Source: Gigantopelta aegis (Eukaryota; Mollusca; Gastropoda; Neomphalida; Peltospiridae). Taken from it: a DNA stretch of 64,000 nucleotides. Position numbers and translations under genes: made by a program. The stretch is taken from positions 94,603,772 through 94,667,771 of the forward strand of contig NC_054704.1 in the NCBI RefSeq assembly GCF_016097555.1. Reading direction: 5' to 3'. Below, in pieces: positions 38,943 through 48,384 of this stretch. Below the pieces are notes generated by a model. That model ran no database searches. It was not told the origin of the DNA and saw only the letters and a program-made list of their open reading frames with translations. Position 1 is the stretch's first letter; each line of letters opens with the position of its first letter.

Positions 38943-39107
38943 GGTGGTCCGAAACAAAATGTGGACAACTACAATAAATTGCTCCTACCTTAATTACTCA
39001 TTATACTACAAAGATATATTTGTTTAATACCGATTCTATTCGAGATCAAGAAAAGGCCCAAAGAGGCCCAAATTCAAGTAATCACATAGGCTACTCATGC
39101 TAAGGAT

Positions 39108-39262
39108 GACCTGCTAATTAAGCAGACAATCCCCTGCAAGGCTATATTGTACCAGGAGTAAATATCCCTTCAGATTCTTTTAACTGCTAATTAAGCAGAT
39201 AATACCCTGCAAGATTCTCTTGTACTTTCAGTTTCTCCGAGCTGCTAATTAAACAAACAATA
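39108..39262 (+). repeat. Three spaced copies of CTGCTAATTAAGCAGA
   Basis: GCTAATTAAGCAGACAAT and related blocks recur at about 39112, 39185 and 39243, the first two each followed by CCCTGCAAG. Non-coding. Confidence 0.6.
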
Positions 39263-39827
39263 GACTCGCTCAATGATTACATCTACTACAATGAATTGCA
39301 TTAAAATTACATTTTGTTATAAGTTTAAAACCAAATACAAAGACATAAACGCACTCTTTAAACTACATGACATCATTTTGTGTTTGCCAAATCGTGATGT
39401 CATATTTAGTACCAACAAGGTAATTGGTTTGGAAGCGTCAAATTATCCAATAATACTGTTCGATAAACCAATGCAGAATATTTCTCACTGAGAAAATATG
39501 AAAAATATTTCCCGCTACGAGTGACCTCTGGGGTAATAATAGCAAATATCTCTCACTTCTCTGTAAACCGTAAAGCAGCATTCTCGTTAAGAGATGGGTC
39601 ACACCCAAGTGTCAGCCCTACAATAATCAGAACATACAAGACTGTAGTCGTTCTGATTTAGGTATTCGCACAGTACGGTTTGATTGCATACGACAAGTTG
39701 TGCAACTAATCGCATAATGAGAACGCCCAATACCATTCTCCAATAGGTAACAAATAGCCATACATGATACAAATATCAGATGTTCTCCAATATGGTTGTT
39801 GATATACAATATACATTTAATTTTCAG

Positions 39828-40497
39828 ACTGCATCTTGCTGCTTTCCATTATAACGAAAATGGAAATAAAGCTCAAGTCGTAACAAAGGATGGCAATCTA
39901 TGTTGGCGATTGGTTTATCCCAAAGCAAAGAAAGGAAAGGATGCGGTCATAAAAGCTGTGAAGGAATCCTCTAGCTACAGTAAGTAAACACTGCACAGTA
40001 ATAATATTTGGTACATTAAACTACATATATATTATAGATTCAGGGTGAGATAGTAGAGTATTGACCTCAACCAGTGTTATTCCCCATTCAGACAAATGCT
40101 GTATGTCTATTTGCCACATACTGTACTGTTTACTATCTCATATATGTGAAATTGCATATAAAGTACCTGCTGCAGATGATAAATAATAAATGTAGCCTTT
40201 GTGATAGTTACAGGTTCCTCCCAAGATTATTAGATCTTCGACACAGAATACTAGTAGCTATAGTATAAAATGTTGGAGGTGTGCTCAAATATACCATTAT
40301 TATATTACAAGGAAGAACTAATCAACAGTATAATGCCTGTTGCTTCATTTTATATGTTTTCATATTTTTAAACTTCATTTTCAGAGTATGTGGATACACT
40401 GATGGAATCTTTAATGCAAAGACGATACCAGCTGGATAATTACGGAGTTGCAAGAACAGATGTCAAGCAGACAATGTCAAGCATGCCTGGATTCTAA
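39828..40497 (+). pseudogene. C-terminal exons of the Kolobok-like transposase
   Basis: Exons 39828-39979 and 40385-40497 join in phase. The first starts LHLAAFHYNENGNKAQVV and continues LVYPKAKKGKD; the second reads YVDTLMESL and ends SSMPGF. This matches the recalled C-terminus of a large family of invertebrate transposon-type proteins (L-AALHYNEN ... FPK-KKG ... YV--L). Both splice sites of the internal intron are good. The upstream part of that family, with an SPGHSAKYGSY-like block and a DRH/DVWH-like catalytic region, is not found between 37029 and 39827, so the middle of the gene is deleted or eroded. The tail could also be expressed from an alternative start. Confidence 0.6.
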
Positions 40498-40647
40498 ACA
40501 AATGACTATCACAGAGTGGAGAAAACAGAAGCTGTGCAAAGACACAGATCACGATTCAATGCTATTTGATAAGCTGTTTATGTGATGAATATCAAGTGAT
40601 GACCAAAACAAGATATTATAGTGTTATGAACATTTTTATTAATTTAT

Positions 40648-43600
40648 TTATGGTCTAGCATATTGAAAGCCGGTGTAGATTTCTGATGGGAAACTGTCTC
40701 TAATCTTCACAACAACACATGCAGGAAGCACACGGCGATTTCTTTGACCAATCCATCTCGCAAATCGTCTATAAGCAACATATCTGTAAAGGAAGAAACA
40801 GCAAAGAAATTGTAAATATTCAATACATCGTGCATATTTTATGGAAACATTACTGTTTCAATGTGTTTGCATCAGATGATTGTTGTTCTAATAATTATCT
40901 TTAGAAACTAAAACGTGACCATGTTTTAATTGTTTATTAAATAAAGGTCATTTTGTGAGGGCACATGTACCTTGAAAATATTGGCATTTAAATAATATCA
41001 CATGACTTTATATTTTTATGTGTACAATAGAGCTATTCTAGGAAATGCATTAAAAAAGATGAAATTGTATGCTAAACTATGCCAGGGTCTACTATGCTGC
41101 ATTTGACCATTAATTTTTACTGTGTCAAATGGATACAATTATGTAAATTGAATCAGATTGTTCTTCTTACTCGTGAATGGGATCATTGTCATCGAGTGGT
41201 CCGTCCATACGAACATAGTCCAACATGGCCAACTCCAAGACATGCATGTTGAGGCAGTTTACAATAAATCCCTCGTGCTGTGACACACACTCAACATCTG
41301 CCATGTCGGCCTTGTATCTAGCTGCTGGCACCTCCATACAACATAGGCATTCTTCTACAGTGGCCATCAAGGCACAATTACCACAGTCACACCTGAAACA
41401 AACATGTATTTATTAACCAAAAGTGAAGGAAATGGATTGTATTCTTAAAGATGTCATGAATATTTATTAAAAGTAACTGACCTACTTTTCTTTCCAACTT
41501 TTTTCTCCACAAAGACAGCAGACCCTAGTTTTATTAAGTACATAATAGGTACTACATACACTGAGAAGATCAGAAACACATTGGATGTTGAAAAATAAAT
41601 AATATGAGCAAGTTGTAAGCAGCATTTTGTAACAATGACTTGATAATATTAATATACCATAATCCCTTTTACGATTAAAAAAACACCCCGTTATTGATAA
41701 ATAGTAGATGTATATATTTTTTAATGTTTTTATTTGTAATGTGTGTTGGTTTTTTATTATTATTTATTGTAAAATACTTATGGAAGGCCTTGAAAAGAAA
41801 TTGTATGTTTCTGGAAAATCAAACCTACCAAGAAAAAAGGCTGGCTTTTATTTTTGATTTGTTAAAAAATGTTTGTGAAATGAGTACATGTACATATGAA
41901 ACACTTTATCTGGACGAACAAGGATGAATGTAGTTATTAATAGCTTGTATTTGTACAAATCTGGTCACTTCCCCTACCCCATGAAGAAAATAGTTGACAG
42001 GGCTTTAGATATCTCTAATTTGGACACAACAGGGATTTTTTTTTAAAGTACATCAAGGTCTTATAATACTGTAATGTTATTTCAATTACTGAAGGGCCGG
42101 CATGTTGTACTTAATTTGAGCATGTTTATGTTGGGTATACTTATTTGGAGTAAAGCATTTATCACCTTAGCTTCGTTGCAATCTAAAGCCCAGACTTCAT
42201 AGGAATATGATATTAATTCTTTAGGGATGTTCCACAATTGATCCAACAGGTGGGAGAGCACAATAACTATTTTACACTTGGTGATGTATAATTTTCTATG
42301 CATACATGATTTAAGCATATTTATTTTGTGGGTGGTGGGTATCTAAAACCGGACACCCTCCATCTTTCATGGAACAGCCCTTAGTTAATTACGCGTGTTT
42401 GTGTGTGTGTGTGTGGGGGGGGGGGGGGAATTAATATTTATATACATGTCCAAATAATAAATTATTATTTTATCATCATTTGTTATTATTATTGTTATTA
42501 TTATTTTATCATGACCTACTGAAAACCAGAAATGCCTGCAAACATCTTGAGGTACTAGTATTCTTTGAATTTGCTTCTTCGGCAATTGAAGTAAATTAAA
42601 CAATGTCACCATTTTTGGTGGGTACACTGAGGTGGTTTGATTCTCGGGTAAGCACTCAAAACTAACTTAATACTCCATACCCACAAGCTGTTTGAGCACT
42701 CAAAAGTAAAATGAGCACCGATATTACAGCACAGAGGTGGATCCAGTCATTACAACATTTAAAAAAGGATTCGTGAGTTTTCAGATGGCAAATGATCCGA
42801 GTTTCCAAAGGGACTGAAATCTCTAAAGGGGTTTGGGGGCATTGTGCCAGAAAATTATGAAATGTGTTAGCAGGGCAAATTAGTGTTATATTGTGAATGT
42901 TTAATTTGAAGAAAAAAAGAAAAGAAAAAAAAGGACATTCAAATTGATGCAAACTGGCCAGGATTTTATATTGGAGTGGGGAGGGGACCTACAATATGTA
43001 TGTGTGTAATTATTTGTAAAAATGGGTGGGACATAACCCACTGGTCTCATGCACTGTCGGTTTAGGATTGCCCATTGGACTACTTCTCTTTCCATCCATC
43101 CTTAACCAATGTCTGACGTCATATAACCGTAAATAAAATATGTTGAATAAAACACTTCTTTCTTTCCATCCAGTACACCATGACTCGTATATCAAGGACT
43201 GTAGTATGTGCTATCCTGTCTGTGGGTTGGTACACAAAGTTCACTTGCTACTAATGGATTTTTTAAAATTTATTTGTCATGTAATTTAGTTTGCATGGTG
43301 AGGGGCCCCCGAACCTGAAGTGCCCAGACCCAACCCAAGGTCTATATTCCGGCTCTGCCTTAATAACTGTAAAAAAAATGACCATATGTTTGATATCCAA
43401 TAGGCTAGCTGATGATTAATAAATCAATGTGCTCTAGTGGTGTCGTTAAAAAACAACTAACTTACTTTAAAAAAAAAAAGGTTTGATAAGAATGGGGTGG
43501 GGCATGGCCTCCCTCTCCCCACCCCCGTCTCTCTGGCGTAGCCAGAATTTTATATATTGGGGGGGGGGGGGGGAGAGAGAGACACTGAATACATGTATAT

Positions 43601-44182
43601 ATGATTTAAAAATAAAAAAAACCTAACAAAAGCAACAAACGATGGGGTGGGGAAAAGGCTTTCTTTCAGAAAAATTTAAATTGGAAATAATTTCAATTTG
43701 GGTTCACGTAAGAACAAAAGTAAATGTTTTGGGACTAACAAAAATACTATTGTTGTGTGCAATTTAGAAAACAATTGTCCTATAACAGTATAACTTATAT
43801 AACTTAGGCCCTATACCGTATACGTGGTCGGACACCGTTTGAAGGTTCTGACAACCGACGCTGATGTCGCGTATTCATTTAATTTTCAACTTCAACAGAA
43901 ATAAAAGAAGTATAATAAATGACAAACGTAATACAAAAATCGCGTACAAGCGGTACAAACAAAAGGTAGGTAATCCTACTAATAGTCATTACCGTCCACA
44001 ACTTACCAGCCAAGATCGCCAAATCTGCCGTCTGGTATGGGCCTGGCACCATCGGTGTCTCCACCCTCCGACTCGCTATCCGTTTCTTCTTCCGTATCAC
44101 TGTTGTTAATAAATATGTGTCTTTCTTCATTTACCAACGGCTCAAACTGATATGGCAAAATGTTTTGCGAACGAACATTCAT
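40648..44182 (-). CDS. P2X7-type ballast-domain protein, transposon-borne (3 exons)
   Basis: Exons 44182-44007, 41392-41171 and 40783-40648 join in phase at GT/AG sites to a 177-aa open frame. Residues 1-58 are an acidic lead with the short motif ILPYQFEP. Then come WCDCGNC (59-65), ECLCCMEVP, ECVSQHEGF, NCLNMHVLELAMLDY, EYVAYRRFARW, VLPACVVVKIRDSFP and IYTGFQ. These follow, in order, the cytoplasmic ballast domain of vertebrate P2X7 (WCQCGSC, LEELCC, LVLSRHVLQ, CAYRCYATWRFG, ILPSCCRWRIRKEFP, QYSGF), which binds zinc ions through Cys/His. No P2X channel, signal peptide or membrane segment is present. AATAAA overlaps the stop codon. The gene is convergent with the THAP gene in the same TTAA element; its role there is unknown. 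Confidence 0.9.
43020..43465 (+). mobile_element. SINE with internal rearrangement and MITE fragment
   Basis: A SINE head and tail (GGTGGGACATAACCCACTGG, CATATAACCGTAAATAAAAT), then a SINE body, then at about 43262-43375 a fragment of the hAT-like MITE seen at 3966-4173, then the SINE tail GTGGTGTCGTTAAAAAAC. In intron 1 of the ballast gene. Confidence 0.65.
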
Positions 44183-44274
44183 TTTTTTTGGTAAGCTCTG
44201 CTAGTCTTGGATTCTTTGTGAGCGGTACCGACTAATGCTAAGTGTAAGGCTTTTCAGATCAAGCGTCTCGTCTC

Positions 44275-44282
44275 TGACGTCA
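44275..44282 (-). promoter_or_regulatory. CRE-like palindrome, right promoter of transposon
   Basis: TGACGTCA, on the minus strand in the context GTGACGTCAGAG, 93 bp upstream of the ballast-gene start codon. It mirrors the left-end site. Confidence 0.5.
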
Positions 44283-44738
44283 CGGACCACGTGATCGCCT
44301 TGCTCATTAAAGATCGGCAATTTCCGCTAAGAGCTCGTATCTGGGGTTCTTTTATGGAGATATTTTAAGTAATTAATTTTTTATAATTTTTTTTTTTAGG
44401 TGATTCAATTTATAATTAATTGTACATGGTTGGTGCCAAATATGGTTTACGTGTCATGTTTCCTTTAAGCTGCTACAGTTGGTAACGACACGGCAAATTG
44501 TAGTGTGGTCTTTTTATTACATAACTTTAACAGTATAGTGCCTACCAATACATATCATCCCCCCAAAAACATTTACAAGCTATTATATTAATTTATATTA
44601 ATGCAAATGACCGACAGGTTAACAGGTGACGTCACAGTTTGAAGTTGAATTGCATCATTCTCCACATTAACAAGCTAATGGCTGCTATTTCACTGAATAC
44701 GCGATGAATATTTTCTATGTACTTTATATTTTTCAGGG

Positions 44739-45073
44739 GGGCGAGACGTAGCCCAGTGGTAAAGCCCCCGCTTGATGCGCGGTCGGTTGGGGATCGATCC
44801 CCTTCAGTGGGCCCGTTGCGCTATTTCTCGCTCCAGCCAGTGCACCACGACTGGTACAACAAAGGCCGTGGTATGTGCTATCCTGTCTATTGGATGGTGT
44901 ATATAAAACATCCCTTGCTGCTAATCGAAAAGAGTAGCCCATGAAGTGGCGACAGCGGGTTTCTTCTCAATATATGTGTGGTCCTTAACCATATGTCCGA
45001 CGCCATATAACCGTAAAATAAAATGTGTTGAGTGCGTCGTTAAATAAAACATTTCCTTTCCTTCCTTTCCTTA
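44739..45073 (+). mobile_element. Full-length SINE
   Basis: GCGAGACGTAGCCCAGTGGT head, GGGGATCGATCCCC B-box region, complete body and tail GTGCGTCGTTAAATAAAACA with (CCTTTCCTTT) end. Among the best preserved copies here. Confidence 0.9.
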
Positions 45074-45189
45074 TAGTTTTCAGTTGGAGTCACAAGGAAA
45101 GAATTGTTTACACCGAGTGGCAGCACATTACAAGTTTGAGATGCTTGAGTTAATCATGCAAACAGGATACGTGGCATCCATTCATTTGT

Positions 45190-45520
45190 AGCTACTTTGA
45201 GAAACCAAATCCCATAGGCGACAATAGTAACACATGTGGGTAAAACTCCTACCTGCAGCGTATAACTCGACATATACACCACGCATTTAAATACTACCAC
45301 CCCTCACCCTTACAGTAAATCAGACAAAAATGGGGGTCAAGCTGCTCATTTGAGCGATAACGGGTAGCGTCTATGATCACCCTAGTTCCGCACATAGTTT
45401 GAGTACTGTTGTTTTACAGGTACCTCATACATGTTTCAAGCACAAGGCTACTCAACACAGTAGTACAAGATGAAATAAAATTGCATTCATGTTTTGCCCA
45501 GATGAATGGCCTTGTGCTGT
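45190..45520 (-). repeat. Unclassified dispersed repeat, copy B (inverted)
   Basis: Reverse complement of 11480-11850 in the same block order, with the far end diverged. Confidence 0.7.
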
Positions 45521-45522
45521 TA

Positions 45523-45930
45523 ACTGCTCTATTAAAATCGGTTGATTTAGGATCGATCCCCGTTGGTGGGCCCATTGTGCTATTTCTCTTTCCGCAACAG
45601 GTATATCAAAGGCCGTGCTATGTAGAAACATATCGGGTTTCCTCTCTGAGACTATATATACAAATTGTCAAATGTTTCACACCCAGTAGCTGTGATTAAT
45701 ATATCAGTGTCAGGGCCGTAGCTAGCAACTGCCCCCTTGCCCCCCCCCCCCCCCGAAAAAAATCCGGAAAGCATTAAAGAAACTTAAACAAAAATTCTCT
45801 TCTTAACTGTTTAAGGAGTTTTAGACTATTAACTACTCAGTTGCCCCCCCCCCCCCCCCATACAAAAAATCCTAGCTACGGCCCTGAGTGTGCTCCAGTG
45901 GTAACACCTCACCCACTAAAAATAAATATT
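45523..45930 (+). mobile_element. SINE interrupted by a MITE
   Basis: GGATCGATCCCCGTTGGTGG head, body and tail (TTTCACACCCAGTAGCTGTG), split in the tail by the 176-bp MITE at 45711-45886. Confidence 0.8.
45711..45886. mobile_element. MITE (TIR CAGGGCCGTAGCTAG) with AGTGT target duplication
   Basis: Perfect 15-bp inverted ends CAGGGCCGTAGCTAG / CTAGCTACGGCCCTG, flanked by AGTGT at 45706-45710 and 45887-45891. Two poly-C tracts inside. Relatives or fragments: near 43527 (GGCGTAGCCAGAATTTTATA), 51166 (CAGGGCCGTGTTTAGGGG) and possibly 12601-12754. Confidence 0.85.
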
Positions 45931-46384
45931 CATTATTATTATTGTTTTGTGGTTTTATTTGGGAAGTTTAGGGGGAGGGGGTGTTGTTGGTGTTGCTTTT
46001 GGTGGTGTTGTTGTTGTTTTGTTTGTTTGTTTGTTGTTGGGTTTGTTTTGTTTGTTTTTTAGTTATTATTTTGGGGTGTTGGGGGGGTGTTGTTGGGTTG
46101 GGGGGGTTTGGGAGGGGGGTTTTGGGGGGGATGTTTATTTGTTTTTGTACCTGGTGTCCTGATCTTAGTTCAAATCAAATTGCGGTCATTTACTGGCTAG
46201 ATAAAAACACTAAGACAAGTCCTGCCACGTGTATAACCATTGTCAGCCATAGCGGTATTGAATTCTCGGGGAGATGCTGTTTGCTATATACTCTATAGCT
46301 ATACCTTTATGTTATACTGTTATACATTGTACATCACATAGTGCATGTACACTGTAAATCAAATACATTTAATATCCAGGGTAG

Positions 46385-46560
46385 ATAATTCTTAACGGCT
46401 TGATTGTTTTGTGTTTTATCTCCCTTCTCGATGGACTTGCAATACAGTTGAAGTGAATAATATATGTCCTGGACAGACAGCTTAAATAGATTAGGTGTAT
46501 GCCCAGGACAGCGTGCTTGAACCTGGATTGGATATAAGCACGAAAATAAGTTGAAATGAA
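46385..46560 (+). mobile_element. 3' fragment of the CCGGCCTC-head SINE
   Basis: TGTCCTGGACAGACAGC, CCCAGGACAGCGTGCTTGAA and GCACGAAAATAA blocks match the element at 55700-55960. The 46080-46140 region before it is G/T-rich simple sequence. Confidence 0.55.
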
Positions 46561-46769
46561 AAATGAATTATATCAACCAAACATATTTAGTTGAAAATCA
46601 ATCTAATATTAGTAATGTCAATCAGTAGCAAACGTTTATAGATGAATAGTGTATAGTATGCTGTGACTAAAATGATATATTGCTTGTAAATGGATGAACG
46701 TGAAAATAATGTTTATTTAGTTTCTTGGATAATAAGACAGAATATGGAGAAAATATGTTCTTTTACATT

Positions 46770-46960
46770 CGATGGAGATATGTGGCGATTTAAAGAAATT
46801 GATTTGGCTGCTCCTTGGTGATCACCTAGATGTCAAAGCTAAACTGTCCATTGAAATTAACTCTACCGAAACAGGGTTTTTTGTTTGTTGGAAAACCTGG
46901 TTTTTGAGTATATATAAGAAATATAATATTGTATTCGTTATAAACCTATCAAACTATCTT
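46770..46960 (+). repeat. Dispersed repeat R1, third copy
   Basis: TTGGCTGCTCCTTGGTGATC, CTGTCCATTGAAATTAACTC and AAAACCTGGTTTTTGAGTAT match the order in the R1 copies at 29940 and 52560. Confidence 0.5.
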
Positions 46961-47596
46961 TCGCTCATCATTTGGCATTTTGACACAACTCAAAACTTAT
47001 GATATTTAATGACCACATATTATGTTTTTTTGTTTCTATAACAACAAAACATTTTCTTTTAATGTACATATACATAAACAAAATCAAATAAAAAAAAGTT
47101 CTTTCGCTCACAAGTATCCACGCACACAGAGATACGCACAGACGCACGCGCACACTCGCAACGTACTTAAAAATACGTACACGTCATATACATCAGACCA
47201 CAAGGAAAGTAAACAATGAATGAAACCTCAAATACAAATCTTAAAATAAACCGCTACAATTCACAGCTGTATTAGTGTTATGTCCATCAGTATAAATATA
47301 AATCTACTCGGGGCAGTTAGTACGTGTCAGTAGTACGTGCGTTTCTACATTTGTCATGGAAAGGGAATATTACATAATAATTGTTGAATACAATTACGGT
47401 GACAATAGACGGTCGTCATTACCAGCAGGTATTCGGATTATGTGTCAAGTATAGTTATAAATACAAGATGCACGCAAACAAATCTAAACATCGCTAATGC
47501 GAGCACAGATTCTGTTATTTAGAACAGCTTTTTCAGTCATTGTTACAAATCGTCAAATAGCTGTGCCGATCCATCTTGGTGTTTGAACCCTAATTG

Positions 47597-47780
47597 GTTG
47601 TTGTATGAGTAGTAGTAGTTGTTGTTGTTCTTCTTCTTCTTCTTGTTCTGATTGTATTATTATTATTATTATTGTTATTATTGTTATTATTATTTATTGT
47701 TATTGCTGCTGCTGTTCTTGTTATTACTATCATCATTGTTATTGATATTGTTATTATTATCATCATTATCATCATCATCA

Positions 47781-47839
<59 letters not shown>

Positions 47840-47840
47840 G
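47597..47840. repeat. Compound trinucleotide microsatellite (TTG/TTC/ATT)n
   Basis: About 240 bp of GTT, TTC, ATT, ATC and again ATT repeats. Open frames across it are low-complexity by-products. Confidence 0.95.
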
Positions 47841-48020
47841 AAATCATCAATAGCAGCAGCAGCTGTATTGGTTCACCAAAGAAGGAGGTCAAGGTGGCAG
47901 TTCCATCCTACGTGCCCTTTTAGTTTCAAAAAGCCCCATTTGTCTACCAGGAGAAGACCCTATACCACTGATCCCAAATTACCTTTGTCTACAATCATAT
48001 TTATTTCAAGCTATGTCATG

Positions 48021-48384
48021 TTACACGTTTAATATTCAAATGTCGATTTATTTTAAACTGTTACGTTCCACGTTTAATAGCCAATTGTCGATGTATTTTA
48101 ATACATGTTACGTTCCACGTTTAACTGTCAAATGTTGATTAATTTTAAACTATGTTAGGTTCCACGTTTAATTGTCAAATGTCGATTTCTTTTTAACTAT
48201 GTTACGTTCCACGTTTGTCAAATGTCAGTGTAGTTTAATCCATGTTACGTTCCACGTTTAATAGTCAAAATGTCGATGTATTTTAAAGTATATTACGTTC
48301 AACGTTTGAACAGTCAAATGTTGATGTATTTTAAACCGTGTTACGTTTCATGTTTAATAGTCAAATGTCGATGTTTGACATTGG
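48021..48384 (-). repeat. ~47-bp tandem array overlapping the 3' end of the GT92 copy B gene
   Basis: Eight imperfect units (TTACGTTCCACGTTTAATAG...CAAATGTCGATG) start near 48021, 48061, 48108, 48155, 48202, 48245, 48293 and 48341. The last, at 48341-48384, is coding: on the minus strand it gives the final residues HRHLTIKHET and the stop. The other units lie downstream of the stop and probably in the 3' UTR. Confidence 0.9.

Larger units (their letters stand above)
36093..44468 (+). mobile_element. TTAA-flanked two-gene DNA transposon, Kolobok-like
   Basis: The element proper is 36097-44464 (8,368 bp). Both ends read AGGAAACATGACACGTAA inward, perfect over 18 bp, and are flanked by TTAA at 36093-36096 and 44465-44468. 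It holds two convergent genes: a THAP-domain gene starting 259 bp inside the left end, and a P2X7-ballast-domain gene starting 282 bp inside the right end. Their stop codons are about 150 bp apart. TGACGTCA lies between each end and the nearest start codon. TTAA duplication plus a THAP-domain transposase points to the Kolobok superfamily; piggyBac also uses TTAA but lacks THAP. No catalytic core is visible, so the copy is probably not autonomous. A SINE (43020-43465) and a small array (38812-38942) lie inside. Confidence 0.85.

Noticed and set aside
47590-47923. Open frames of poly-Leu, poly-Ile and poly-Asn/Thr
   Set aside because: Trinucleotide microsatellite; no other coding evidence.
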